A stretch of 64,000 nt of DNA from Mycobacterium numidiamassiliense (GTDB taxonomy: Bacteria; Actinomycetota; Actinomycetes; Mycobacteriales; Mycobacteriaceae), in assembly GCF_900157365.1 (NCBI RefSeq), contig NZ_FUEZ01000004.1, forward strand, positions 2,901,066 to 2,965,065, given 5' to 3'. Position numbers and translations under genes: made by a program. This document shows, piece by piece, positions 38,084-47,012 of the stretch. A model generated the notes under the pieces. It worked only from the letters and a program-made list of their open reading frames with translations, was not told where the DNA came from and made no database searches. The first letter of the stretch is position 1. Each line of letters starts with the position of its first letter.

Positions 38084-39451
38084 TCAGTGCCCAAGCAGGC
38101 GATTCTTCAGTTCGGTGTAATCCTCCTCGGTCAGCTCTCCTTCATCGCGGAGCTTGGTGATCTCGCGGATCTTTAGCGCGATTCCGGTGACCACGATCCG
38201 GGGTCTGGGGTGTCCGACGTCGCCGTCACCGGGGGCTGGCGGGTTTCCGATGCGGGTGGTCACGGGTGCTCCCGTCGTCGTACCGCCTGTGCTGCCGCCG
38301 GAGCTCGACGGACCGGCCATCGCGCGGCCAGTCATCCCCGCCAGCCCCAAGTCGCTGAGGGTGGTGCTCGAACCTGCTTCCACAGGTGCCGCCACGGCAG
38401 GGTCGACGCAGGTGACCGGCAATGCCATTGCGAGCGGACGGATTTCCGGTGCGGCGGTGGTCCATGCCGAGGGTACGGATAGTGCGCCGACGGTGCCGGA
38501 GTTGCCCAGACCGGCCGAAAACGTTGGCACCGTGCCGGAACGCAGGTCGAGCAGAGGCGCCGGGAATTCTTGGACGGGCGCCTGTCCGGTGCCCGGCCAG
38601 GGGGCGACCCCTTCCCAGCCGCTGACGATTTCATCGGCGTGGAGACCGGTCAGGGTTCCACCAATGCCGAAGGGAAGATCCACCGGCCCTGCCACAATCG
38701 CCAGGGGAAGGTCCGAAAGCAGGCCGGCCACACTGGCCGGCGCGTCGAGGAAGATTGCGATCAAGTTGCTCAAGTTGTCGAGGGAACTCGAGGGAGCGGC
38801 CGACGGGGCGGCCGTTGCCAGGCCCTCCAACGTGGTGGGTACAGCCGACAGCGTTTGCTGGGTGCTGCCGGCGGATGTGCCGGTCGCCTGGGTGACCGCG
38901 GTGGTTTGCGCGGCTTGCCCACCGGGATTGATGTTCTGTCGCGGCGACGCAAAGGCAGTCAGTACAGATGTGGCCGCCGACGAGCCGGCGTAGGTGTACA
39001 TCGCCGCGGCGTCTTGTGCCCACATCTCCGCGTACTGCGCCTCGGTGGCCGCGATGGCTGCAGTGTTCTGCCCTAAGAAGTTGGTCGCCACCAGCGCCGC
39101 CAACAGGCTCCGGTTGGCCGCGATCACCGGGGGCGGCACCGTCATGGCGTACGCCGTCTCGTAGGCGGCGACCGCGGCGATCGCTTGGGTGGCGGTTTCC
39201 GCTGCCTGGGCGGCGGTGCCGCTCAGCCATTGCACAAACGGTCCGGCAGCGGCCGCCATGGACGCCGACGCCGGGCCCGTCCACACTTCTGCGCTCAGCC
39301 CCGATACGACGGACTGGTATGCGCCAGCCGCCGCATACAGTTCGTCGGCCAATGCCGCCCACGCCCGCGCAGCCGCGAGCAATGGCCCCGAGCCAGGACC
39401 GGCATACATCCGGCCGGAGTTGATCTCCGGCGGATAAATCCCGAAATCCAT
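38084..39451 (-). CDS. PPE-SVP family protein with SHOCT-like C-terminal module
   Basis: A 455-aa PPE protein: the N-terminal PPE domain (1-160) has Pro-Pro-Glu at 7-9 and the WxG turn at Trp57-Gly59, and the SVP motif GALSVPSAW is near residue 325. Unlike most PPE-SVP proteins, its last 30 residues (IREITKLRDEGELTEEDYTE then LKNRLLGH) resemble a SHOCT short C-terminal domain. PPE proteins are exported by ESX systems as PE-PPE dimers, but no PE gene is adjacent. It lies 62 nt downstream of a paralogue with the same layout. M. tuberculosis has PPE36/PE22 near this position. Confidence 0.87.
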   Translation of the reverse strand: MDFGIYPPEINSGRMYAGPGSGPLLAAARAWAALADELYAAAGAYQSVVSGLSAEVWTGPASASMAAAAGPFVQWLSGTAAQAAETATQAIAAVAAYETAYAMTVPPPVIAANRSLLAALVATNFLGQNTAAIAATEAQYAEMWAQDAAAMYTYAGSSAATSVLTAFASPRQNINPGGQAAQTTAVTQATGTSAGSTQQTLSAVPTTLEGLATAAPSAAPSSSLDNLSNLIAIFLDAPASVAGLLSDLPLAIVAGPVDLPFGIGGTLTGLHADEIVSGWEGVAPWPGTGQAPVQEFPAPLLDLRSGTVPTFSAGLGNSGTVGALSVPSAWTTAAPEIRPLAMALPVTCVDPAVAAPVEAGSSTTLSDLGLAGMTGRAMAGPSSSGGSTGGTTTGAPVTTRIGNPPAPGDGDVGHPRPRIVVTGIALKIREITKLRDEGELTEEDYTELKNRLLGH

Positions 39452-39513
39452 TGCTCGCGCATTCCTCTTCCAGACAGCCGGAGCTACCCCCCAAAAATTG
39501 GACGAGATGTGCC

Positions 39514-40920
39514 TCAGCGACCGAGCAGACGGTTTTTCTGCTCGGTGTATTCGTCTTCGGTCAAAATTCCCTCGTTGCGGAGCTTGACGAACTCACGAAG
39601 CTCGGCCGCGACTCCGGTGATGACAGGCCGGGGCTCGCCTTCCGGCGCGCTACCTGAATTCGCAGCCGTATCTTCCGCGGTCCTTACGGCACCGGAGGCG
39701 TCCTGCACATGCTCTCGTCGCTGTGCTTTGCCGCCGTCTTTGGCGACACCTGTGCCCAGGGTGCCGGCGATGGCCCGCCCGGCCATTCCCGCCACAGCCA
39801 TCTGGCCCAAGGTGGTGCTCGACCCAAGCGTGGGCCCCAAGTCGGCGCCCCCCGCGACGGGCAGCGCGGGCATGGTGTACGCGGTGGCGCGAACCGCCGG
39901 CGTGGCAATGGTCCATGTCGCCGGCACGGACAAGGGGCCGACGGAGTTCGCATCGCCCCGCCCTGCCGAGACTCTCGGCGCCGGCGGCACCGTGCCCGGG
40001 GGGAGATTGGCAAGATGCGCCGGGAATTCCTTGACGGGCGCGGGCCCTCTGCCCGGCCAGCTCTCTTCGCCGTTCCAACCACTGACGATGTCGTCGGTGT
40101 GCACACCGGTGCCGTAACCACCGATGTCGAACGGCAGGGACACCAGGCCAAGGATGCTCAGCGGTAAGCCGACGGTCAGGGCTGCGACGTCGGCCGGCAG
40201 GTCAAGGAAGATGGCAATCAGGTCGCTCAACAAGTTCAGCGTGTCCAACGTGGACGACGACGAAGAGGCCGCCGGTGCCGCGGTCGCCAGGCTCTGCAGG
40301 GTGCTCGGTACCGCGGACAACGTCTGCTGCACATTGCCCGCCGATGTTCCGGCCGCCTGGGTGACGGCGGTCGATTGCGTGGCCTGCCCGCTGGGGTTGG
40401 TGTTCTGTCGAGGCGACTCGAAAGGTGTCAGTGCCGTCGCGGATGCCGAGGATCCCGCGTATCGGTACATCGCCGCGGCATCCTGCGCCCACATCTCGGC
40501 GTACTGGGCCTCGGCGGTGGCGATTGCGGAGGTGTTCTGCCCGAAGACGTTTGTCGCGAGCAGCCTCGCGAGCCGGGTGCGGTTCGAGGTGACCAGCGGA
40601 GGCGGCACCGTCGACGCGAACGCTTCCTCGTACGCCGCGGCCGCGGCTTTGGCCTGGGTCCCGGCGTGTTCAGCCTGTACGGCCGCGCCCTCCAGCCAGC
40701 TGACATAAGAAGCGGCCGCGGCCGCCATCGAGGCCGAGGAGGGACCGATCCACGGCCCGGCGGTCAGGCTCGCGATGGCCGACTGGTACGAGCTGGCGGT
40801 CGCATACAGCTCAGCGGCCAACCCCTCCCAGGCTTCGGCCGCGGACAGCATCGAGTCCGACCCGGGACCGAGGTACATCCTGCTGGAGTTGACTTCCGGC
40901 GGCAAGGACGCGAAATCCAC
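39514..40920 (-). CDS. PPE-SVP family protein with SHOCT-like C-terminal module (paralogue)
   Basis: A 468-aa PPE protein with PPE at 7-9, WxG at Trp57-Gly59, SVP motif GPLSVPATW and the same SHOCT-like C terminus (LREFVKLRNEGILTEDEYTE then QKNRLLGR). The PPE domain is highly similar to that of the neighbour (both contain QNTSAIA/QNTAAIA and AEAQYAEMWAQDAAAMY-type blocks). The middle section is Ala/Ser/Pro-rich. It is the upstream gene of the pair and so probably transcribed first. No PE partner is adjacent. Confidence 0.87.
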   Translation of the reverse strand: MDFASLPPEVNSSRMYLGPGSDSMLSAAEAWEGLAAELYATASSYQSAIASLTAGPWIGPSSASMAAAAASYVSWLEGAAVQAEHAGTQAKAAAAAYEEAFASTVPPPLVTSNRTRLARLLATNVFGQNTSAIATAEAQYAEMWAQDAAAMYRYAGSSASATALTPFESPRQNTNPSGQATQSTAVTQAAGTSAGNVQQTLSAVPSTLQSLATAAPAASSSSSTLDTLNLLSDLIAIFLDLPADVAALTVGLPLSILGLVSLPFDIGGYGTGVHTDDIVSGWNGEESWPGRGPAPVKEFPAHLANLPPGTVPPAPRVSAGRGDANSVGPLSVPATWTIATPAVRATAYTMPALPVAGGADLGPTLGSSTTLGQMAVAGMAGRAIAGTLGTGVAKDGGKAQRREHVQDASGAVRTAEDTAANSGSAPEGEPRPVITGVAAELREFVKLRNEGILTEDEYTEQKNRLLGR

Positions 40921-40964
40921 TGGCGCCCTTAACCGATCGCGATCGACGTGGTCGTGTCCCGGCG

Positions 40965-41003
40965 ACGAGCCTTCCTGCCCATCACGTAGGCAGGAAGGCT
41001 CGT
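40965..41003 (-). terminator. Hairpin terminator after the antiporter gene
   Basis: ACGAGCCTTCCTGCC (40965-40979), loop CATCACGTA, GGCAGGAAGGCTCGT (40989-41003) is a perfect 15-bp stem. It lies 22 nt beyond the antiporter stop (41026, minus strand) and before the PPE gene start, so it should insulate the two transcription units. A T-rich tail is absent. Confidence 0.75.
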
Positions 41004-41025
41004 ACAGACGCCTTTGGGCTTAGGC

Positions 41026-42276
41026 CTAGGCCGCACGCGCCACTTCCGGGACCTCCTCGCGTGGCGTAGAAACACGCGGGCGGCTGTTGATCGCCGTGTA
41101 TAGCGGAGCTGTCACGGCGGTGGTCACGATGGCAAGCGCACACAACATGGCAAACGCATAGGGACCGATCAAATGAGATTGCAGACCCACCGACGCAATG
41201 GCGAGTTCGGTGACGCCGCGGCAATTCAGCAGGACGCCGAGTTCGGCCGACTTTTTCAGCGGCCAGCGTTGCATCCTGCCGGACACCAGACCGACCGCGA
41301 TCTTGGAGCCGAAAGCGGCGGTGGTCAGGGTCAGCAGGCATAGCAGACCAGTCCATTGACACAAATCCGCCAGCACCTGCAGCGGCACAGACAGGGCGCT
41401 GGAAACGAAGAACGCCGGAATGAGCATGTCCGCAACAATGGCCAGGGCTCGCTGCGATGCCTCGTTGGCCAGTCCTGCCGGGAAGAACAGGCCGGCAATC
41501 ACGGCGCCAATGGCGGGGTGGATGCCCAGTACCTGCGTTGCCGCCCCACCGACAAGCGCGTAGGCCAACATGGCGATCACGAACGGCGCGCCATGCTGGG
41601 TCGGCTTGTACCAGCGTTGGAGAAGCCGCGGCAGCACGAACATCACTACCAGCAACAAGGCGACGCCAACACAGATGGCAGTCACCGAGATCGTGCTCAA
41701 GTCGGTGGTCACCAGGATCAACGCGGTCACCAGCGCCCAGGCCGTCGCGTCGGTCGCGACCGCTATCCGCAGCGCAACGCCCGGAATGGGCGCCGGCACT
41801 GTGAGGTCTTTGATGATCAGGACGAGAACCGGAACGGCGGTGACGCTCAGCGCAATTCCGACAAACATCCACACATGGACTGGATTGTGATCCGGGCCAA
41901 CGAGTTGGTTCGCGAAGGGCAAGGTCGCGGCGGCGCAAACGACGATCGGAATGGCCACGCACGGCACCAACTGCCAGAGTGGTGCCTGCTTACTTGATTT
42001 GCTGTAGGTACGCAGCTCAATTCCGACCAAGAACAGCAGCAGCAAGAGGCCCGCTTGGCCCACGGCCTCGATCAGGGATTTTGCGGTCGGCGACAGGAGT
42101 GCGGACTGGATGGAGGGGGGGCTGGCGGACAGGACTGTGCCTATCAGGAGGCCGAAAAAGATTACCCCAACAACCGCGGGCTGCTTAATCCGACGAAATA
42201 GGGTTCCGACAAGTACTGAGCCAGCTAAAACTGCGGACAGCACCATTAGTGCTTGCAGCACACTACCGAGTGGCAT
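41026..42276 (-). CDS. CPA2-type cation/H+ antiporter
   Basis: A 416-aa monovalent cation:proton antiporter-2 family protein with about 12 TM segments. Typical features are FGLLIGTVL, LLFLVGIELRTYS, the conserved charged motif ATDATAWALVTALILVTT (half-membrane region with Asp), and HPAIGAVIAGLFFPAG. It lacks the KefB-type TrkA-N nucleotide-binding domain, so regulation by NAD is not expected. Ion selectivity is unknown. AGGAG lies 8 nt before the ATG. There is no equivalent at this position in M. tuberculosis, so the gene is probably lineage-specific. Confidence 0.87.
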   Translation of the reverse strand: MPLGSVLQALMVLSAVLAGSVLVGTLFRRIKQPAVVGVIFFGLLIGTVLSASPPSIQSALLSPTAKSLIEAVGQAGLLLLLFLVGIELRTYSKSSKQAPLWQLVPCVAIPIVVCAAATLPFANQLVGPDHNPVHVWMFVGIALSVTAVPVLVLIIKDLTVPAPIPGVALRIAVATDATAWALVTALILVTTDLSTISVTAICVGVALLLVVMFVLPRLLQRWYKPTQHGAPFVIAMLAYALVGGAATQVLGIHPAIGAVIAGLFFPAGLANEASQRALAIVADMLIPAFFVSSALSVPLQVLADLCQWTGLLCLLTLTTAAFGSKIAVGLVSGRMQRWPLKKSAELGVLLNCRGVTELAIASVGLQSHLIGPYAFAMLCALAIVTTAVTAPLYTAINSRPRVSTPREEVPEVARAA

Positions 42277-43084
42277 CGATTCTCCTGAGTAACCGATTGG
42301 GATTACTGAAATGTGAGAGTTCTATTGGTAAGAGATCGCTTAAAGGGCTATTTAGGCACATTCTGTTTGCGGCTTGTTCTACGTCTTTTGGAATCGTTAT
42401 TTCCCCACCTGTGAGGTTCGATCGATGGAAAAGTCATGCGTGCGCGCTCGCGTCACACGCATTAAGCGGTTTGGGCTTGCCGAGTCACCGGTCGCGTCGA
42501 TGACCCCGGTTGGATCTTGTATAACCAGCGGCGAAACGCAATGCAACAGCGGCGCAGGCGTGAGATCATTCCATTACGTGTTCTTAACGTCGTCATGTGT
42601 TGTTAACGCAGGAGGGCGAATCCTGACGGTTCCTTGACGGCGAGATATTGGTAGTAGGCGACTATAATCCTATGTATCCACCAATTAATTCACAGGTAAT
42701 CTACAGCTCAAATTCCCCTTTTTCCCAGGTACGGCAATTTGCGGTACGCCTGACGATGGGATGTTCGGCCCGCGTGCTGACCATGGGCAGCGCGCCGGCA
42801 TTGCGGCTTGCCGTTGTACTCGGGGTCACATATGACCCAGATAACTTGCGCGCCAAAGTGATTGGTGGCGATTCGACGTTCGAGGGATCGGTGCGCGGGC
42901 CGGACGTTAGCGGTCGTGGCTTGAACCCTTCGGCTGAGGAAGCCTGTGCCGGGGATGCGGGCGGCCTCCGGGCCCCGTAGGGGCGCCACCCCGTGGGCCG
43001 CCGCGGCGCTAGTAGCGCGACGTTCTGCGGCGTTCTGGCGCGGCTGCTCACATTCGGGCTGAGACAACAAGTACCCTCGAATAT
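42277..43084. other. 808-nt region between antiporter and pafA with no convincing gene
   Basis: The segment 42277-42720 is clearly AT-richer than the genome (for example TAATCCTATGTATCCACC and TTAATTCACAGGTAATC). It contains a perfect TATAAT hexamer at 42663-42668, but the nearest TTGACG (42634-42639) is 23 nt away, too far for a standard pair. GC-rich inverted sequences such as GCCCCGTAGGGGC lie near 42970-42985, close to pafA. Two open frames (42374-42637 and 42648-42980) lack any recognised family and have atypical codon use. It may hold antiporter and pafA promoters, a small RNA, or decayed sequence. Confidence 0.45.
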
Positions 43085-44443
43085 GTGCAGCGACGAATCA
43101 TGGGCATCGAGACCGAGTTCGGTGTCACCTGCACGTTTCACGGTCATCGGCGACTGAGCCCCGACGAGGTCGCGCGCTATCTGTTCCGGCGTGTCGTGTC
43201 GTGGGGCCGAAGCTCCAACGTGTTCCTGCGCAATGGCGCTCGCCTGTACCTGGACGTTGGCAGCCACCCCGAGTACGCGACGGCCGAATGCGACAGCCTG
43301 GTGCAGCTGGTCACCCATGACCGCGCCGGCGAATGGGTGCTGGAAGACCTGCTGGTCGACGCCGAGCAGAGGCTTGCCGACGAGGGCATCGGTGGCGACA
43401 TCTACCTGTTCAAGAACAACACCGACTCCGCGGGCAACTCCTACGGCTGCCACGAGAATTACCTGATCGTGCGGGCCGGCGAATTCTCCCGGATCTCCGA
43501 CGTGCTGCTGCCGTTCCTGGTCACCCGCCAGCTGATCTGCGGCGCCGGCAAGGTGCTGCAAACCCCCAAAGCCGCGACCTTCTGCCTGTCCCAGCGCGCC
43601 GAGCACATCTGGGAGGGCGTCTCGTCGGCGACCACCCGGAGCCGGCCGATCATCAACACCCGCGACGAGCCGCACGCCGACGCCGAGAAGTATCGGCGCC
43701 TGCACGTCATCGTCGGCGACTCCAACATGTGTGAGACCACCACCATGCTCAAGGTGGGTGCGGCCGCTCTCGTCCTCGAGATGATCGAAGCCGGTGTGCC
43801 CTTCCGGGACTTTTCGCTGGACAATCCCATTCGCGCTATTCGTGAGGTCAGCCACGACGTCACCGGCCGGCGGCCGGTGCGGCTGGCCGGTGGTCGCCAG
43901 GCCAGCGCGCTGGACATCCAGCGCGAGTACTACAGCCGCGCGGTGGAGCACCTGCAGACCCGCGAGCCCAATGCGCAGATCGAGCAGATCGTCGACCTGT
44001 GGGGCCGTCAGTTGGACGCCGTCGAGAGCCAAGACTTCGCCAAGGTGGACACCGAGATCGACTGGGTGATCAAGCGCAAGCTGTTCCAGCGCTACCAGGA
44101 TCGCTACGACATGGAGCTGTCCGACCCTAAGATCGCCCAGCTGGATCTGGCCTACCACGACATCAAACGGGGCCGTGGGGTCTTCGATTTGCTGCAGCGC
44201 AAGGGCCTGGCGGCGCGCGTCACCACCGACGAGGACATCGCCGAGGCGGTCGAGAACCCGCCGCAGACCACCCGCGCGCGGCTCCGCGGCGAGTTCATCA
44301 GCGCCGCGCAGGCGGCGGGCCGCGACTTCACCGTCGACTGGGTGCACCTCAAGCTCAACGACCAGGCGCAGCGCACAGTGCTGTGCAAGGACCCGTTCCG
44401 CGCGGTCGACGAGCGGGTCAAACGGCTCATCGCCAGCATGTAG
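43085..44443 (+). CDS. pafA: Pup--protein ligase PafA
   Basis: A 452-aa ligase (Rv2097c, same length) that uses ATP to join the Pup C-terminal Glu to target lysines. It is a homologue of Dop in the glutamine-synthetase fold; GIETEFGVTC near the start supplies metal and ATP ligands, and KNNTDSAGNSYGCHENYLI is the catalytic-core block. GTG at 43085 starts VQRRIMGIETEFG. The genes pafB and pafC follow after 207 nt rather than overlapping. Confidence 0.96.
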   Translation: MQRRIMGIETEFGVTCTFHGHRRLSPDEVARYLFRRVVSWGRSSNVFLRNGARLYLDVGSHPEYATAECDSLVQLVTHDRAGEWVLEDLLVDAEQRLADEGIGGDIYLFKNNTDSAGNSYGCHENYLIVRAGEFSRISDVLLPFLVTRQLICGAGKVLQTPKAATFCLSQRAEHIWEGVSSATTRSRPIINTRDEPHADAEKYRRLHVIVGDSNMCETTTMLKVGAAALVLEMIEAGVPFRDFSLDNPIRAIREVSHDVTGRRPVRLAGGRQASALDIQREYYSRAVEHLQTREPNAQIEQIVDLWGRQLDAVESQDFAKVDTEIDWVIKRKLFQRYQDRYDMELSDPKIAQLDLAYHDIKRGRGVFDLLQRKGLAARVTTDEDIAEAVENPPQTTRARLRGEFISAAQAAGRDFTVDWVHLKLNDQAQRTVLCKDPFRAVDERVKRLIASM

Positions 44444-44512
44444 CCGCTGCAGATCCAGCATCGTTCACACGAGTCACACTGGCACCGCCGCGGGCCGGCA
44501 CGGTCTGATCGC

Positions 44513-44542
44513 AAAGTTGATAGCGCCTGCGCTATCAACTTT
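44513..44542. promoter_or_regulatory. Perfect 30-nt palindrome between pafA and pafB
   Basis: AAAGTTGATAGCGC (44513-44526), CT, GCGCTATCAACTTT (44529-44542): 14-bp perfect arms with a 2-nt centre. As RNA it would need a larger loop, so a DNA operator is more likely than a terminator, though it may stop transcription after pafA. It lies 70 nt after the pafA stop and 109 nt before the pafB ATG. A ligand or regulator is not known. Confidence 0.55.
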
Positions 44543-44650
44543 CCAGGGAACTCGTGCCCGCCCATTCAGAAACACATGTGGCCTCTGTGACTGCTGGGAC
44601 CCCGGCACGTCGGTGCACGCGGCGGGCGGGGGCCCTCTACTCTGAAACAA

Positions 44651-45640
44651 ATGGCGACCTCGAAAGTCGAACGGCTGGTCAATCTCGTCATCGCGCTGCT
44701 GTCCACCCGCGGCTACATCACCGCCGAAAAGATCCGGACGAGCGTCGCCGGCTATGCGGAGAGTCCAAGCATCGAGGCCTTCTCCCGGATGTTCGAACGG
44801 GACAAAAACGAATTGCGTGACCTCGGCGTCCCCCTTGAGGTCGGCAGGGTCTCGGCACTGGATCCGGCCGAGGGATATCGGATCAACCACGATGCCTACT
44901 CGTTGCCGCCGGTCGAGCTGACCGCGGACGAGGCGGCCGCCGTGGCCGTCGCCACCCAACTGTGGGAGTCACCCGAGCTCATCACCGCCACCCAGGGCGC
45001 ATTACTCAAGCTGCGTGCCGCCGGGGTGGACGTCGATCCCGACGCGCAGGTGGCCATCGCTTCTCCGGCGGGGGTGCCTGGGCTGCGCGGGTCTGAGGAT
45101 GTGCTCGGAATCCTGTTGTCCGCCATCGATTCTCGGCAGGCGGTGCAATTTCCACACCGGCCGTCTCGTGCCGAGCCCTACACCACGCGCACCGTCGAGC
45201 CGTGGGGCGTGGTCACCGAGAAGGGCCGCTGGTATCTGGTCGGCCATGACCGCGACCGCGACGACACTCGCACCTTCCGGCTCTCGCGGATCGGTGCCGA
45301 GGTCGCGGTGATCGGTCCGCCAGGTGCGGTGACCGTGCCCGATCACGTCGACCTGCGCAAGATCGTCGCCGAGACCGTCGCCGAGACGCCTACCGGTCTG
45401 CAGGCCAAGGTGTGGGTCGCAGACGGGCGGGCCACCGCCCTGCGGCGTGCCGGAACGCCCGCGGGCCCCCGGCAATTGGGCGGCCGCAGCGGAGAGGTGA
45501 TCGAACTCGACATCGGGTCGGCCGATCGGCTGGCGCGCGATATCGCAGGCTACGGGGTCGACGCGGTCGTACTGGATCCGCCGGCCCTTCGCGAAGATGT
45601 GCTGGCCCGGTTACGGGCCCACGCTGGAGTTTCGGCATGA
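44651..45640 (+). CDS. pafB: PafB, WYL-domain transcriptional regulator
   Basis: A 329-aa PafB. It has an N-terminal winged HTH (residues 1-60, TSKVERLVNLVIALLSTRGY) and a WYL domain (about 140-240, with WGVVTEKGRWYLVGHD as its core) and a WCX C-terminal part. With PafC it forms the PafBC activator of the mycobacterial DNA-damage response, independent of LexA; despite the name it is not required for pupylation. ATG at 44651; its stop overlaps the pafC ATG (ATGA). Confidence 0.93.
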   Translation: MATSKVERLVNLVIALLSTRGYITAEKIRTSVAGYAESPSIEAFSRMFERDKNELRDLGVPLEVGRVSALDPAEGYRINHDAYSLPPVELTADEAAAVAVATQLWESPELITATQGALLKLRAAGVDVDPDAQVAIASPAGVPGLRGSEDVLGILLSAIDSRQAVQFPHRPSRAEPYTTRTVEPWGVVTEKGRWYLVGHDRDRDDTRTFRLSRIGAEVAVIGPPGAVTVPDHVDLRKIVAETVAETPTGLQAKVWVADGRATALRRAGTPAGPRQLGGRSGEVIELDIGSADRLARDIAGYGVDAVVLDPPALREDVLARLRAHAGVSA

Positions 45641-46608
45641 CACCCGTATCCACGCGGCTCGTGCGGCTGCTCAACATGGTGCCGTATTTCCAGGCCAACC
45701 CCCGGATCACCCGCGCGGAGGCCGCGGCCGATCTCGGAGTCTCCGCCAAGCAGCTGGAGGAGGACCTCAACCAGCTCTGGATGTGCGGGCTGCCCGGCTA
45801 TTTCCCCGGTGATCTCATCGACTTCGAGTTCTCCGGCGACACCATCGAGGTGACGTTTTCGGCCGGCATCGACCGTCCGCTCAAGCTCACCTCACCCGAG
45901 GCAACCGGCCTGCTGGTGGCGCTGCGGGCGCTGGCCGACATCCCCGGCGTGGTCGATCCACAGGCGGCACGCAGCGCGATCGCCAAGATCGCGGCCGCAG
46001 CGGGAACGGTCGGGCACGAGGCCTCGGGTTCGGTGGCCGCCGTCGACGAACCGGCGCCCATCGAGAGCCGGGCCGCGGCCGCCGTGCGCACCGCGGTGCA
46101 GTACAAACACGCGCTGTCCATCGACTACTACTCCGCGTCCCACGACACCCTGACCAGCCGAATCGTCGACCCCATCCGAGTACTGCTGATCGGTGGCCAG
46201 AGCTATCTGGAGGCGTGGTCGCGCGAGGCCGAGGGGGTTCGGCTGTTCAGGTTCGACCGGATCGTCGATGCCACCGAGCTGGGTGAGCCCGCCGCCCCGC
46301 CCGAACCGGTACTGCAAGCACCCCCCGACACCTCGCTGTTCGACGGCGACCCGGCGCTGCCGTCGGCCAAAGTGCGGGTGGCGCCGTCGGCGTCCTGGAT
46401 GTTCGAGTACTACCCGATGCGTGAGCTGCACGAGCTGCCGGACGGATCGTGCGAAGCGGTCATGACGTACGCGTCCGAGGATTGGATGACGCGTCTGGTG
46501 CTGGGATTCGGGTCGGCCGTACAGGTGGTTGAACCGCAATCACTCGCCCAGCGTGTACGGGATGCGGCCGCGGCGGCCCTGGAGTCCTACCAGGCTGTTT
46601 CCTCGTAG
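45637..46608 (+). CDS. pafC: PafC, WYL-domain transcriptional regulator
   Basis: A 323-aa PafC with HTH at residues about 1-65 (PVSTRLVRLLNMVPYFQAN then TRAEAAADLGVSAKQLEEDL) and a WYL domain (about 140-220; IDYYSASHDTLTSRIVDPIR is its core). It forms the PafBC activator with PafB, which is thought to sense single-stranded DNA after damage. ATG at 45637 overlaps the pafB stop; a longer upstream frame is only a shadow. Confidence 0.93.
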   Translation: MTPVSTRLVRLLNMVPYFQANPRITRAEAAADLGVSAKQLEEDLNQLWMCGLPGYFPGDLIDFEFSGDTIEVTFSAGIDRPLKLTSPEATGLLVALRALADIPGVVDPQAARSAIAKIAAAAGTVGHEASGSVAAVDEPAPIESRAAAAVRTAVQYKHALSIDYYSASHDTLTSRIVDPIRVLLIGGQSYLEAWSREAEGVRLFRFDRIVDATELGEPAAPPEPVLQAPPDTSLFDGDPALPSAKVRVAPSASWMFEYYPMRELHELPDGSCEAVMTYASEDWMTRLVLGFGSAVQVVEPQSLAQRVRDAAAAALESYQAVSS

Positions 46609-46680
46609 GGCCCCGGCGCGGGCCCACCGGCGATTGGCTGTGCTGCGGTAGCATCGGGTGGACGTCTGGAGGTAATCAAA

Positions 46681-46956
46681 GTGGGCAGTCTTAGTCCGTG
46701 GCACTGGGCGATCCTCGCTGTCGTAGTGATCCTGCTCTTCGGTGCCAAGAAGCTCCCCGATGCGGCGCGCTCGCTGGGCAAGTCGATGCGCATCTTCAAG
46801 TCCGAGATGCGGGAAATGCAGAGTGAAAGCAAGCCCGAAGCGCCTTCCATCGCAACGCCCGTAACGCCCGCTGTGGTCCCGCAACCCGTGCAGTCGGAGC
46901 GGGTGGACCCGCCGGCGGCGACCGAGCAGGGTCACACCGAGGCGCGCCCGGCTTAG
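46681..46956 (+). CDS. tatA: Sec-independent translocase TatA
   Basis: A 91-aa TatA (Rv2094c type): one TM helix at the N terminus (GSLSPWHWAILAVVVILLFG), the glycine-containing hinge with FGAKKLPDAARSLGKSMRIF (amphipathic helix), and a charged tail. It multimerises to form the pore of the twin-arginine system that exports folded proteins. GTG at 46681 is preceded by GGAGG (46669-46673). tatC follows after 56 nt. Confidence 0.95.
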   Translation: MGSLSPWHWAILAVVVILLFGAKKLPDAARSLGKSMRIFKSEMREMQSESKPEAPSIATPVTPAVVPQPVQSERVDPPAATEQGHTEARPA

Positions 46957-47012
46957 CCCGGCTTGGATCCCGGTAAGCCGTCGCGGTGCCCGAGCACCCT
47001 TAATCGAGCTTC

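Noticed and set aside
42648..42980. 110-codon ORF upstream of pafA
   Set aside because: No family resemblance, no convincing SD, and composition that changes half-way from AT-rich to GC-rich. Retained only as part of the unexplained gap.
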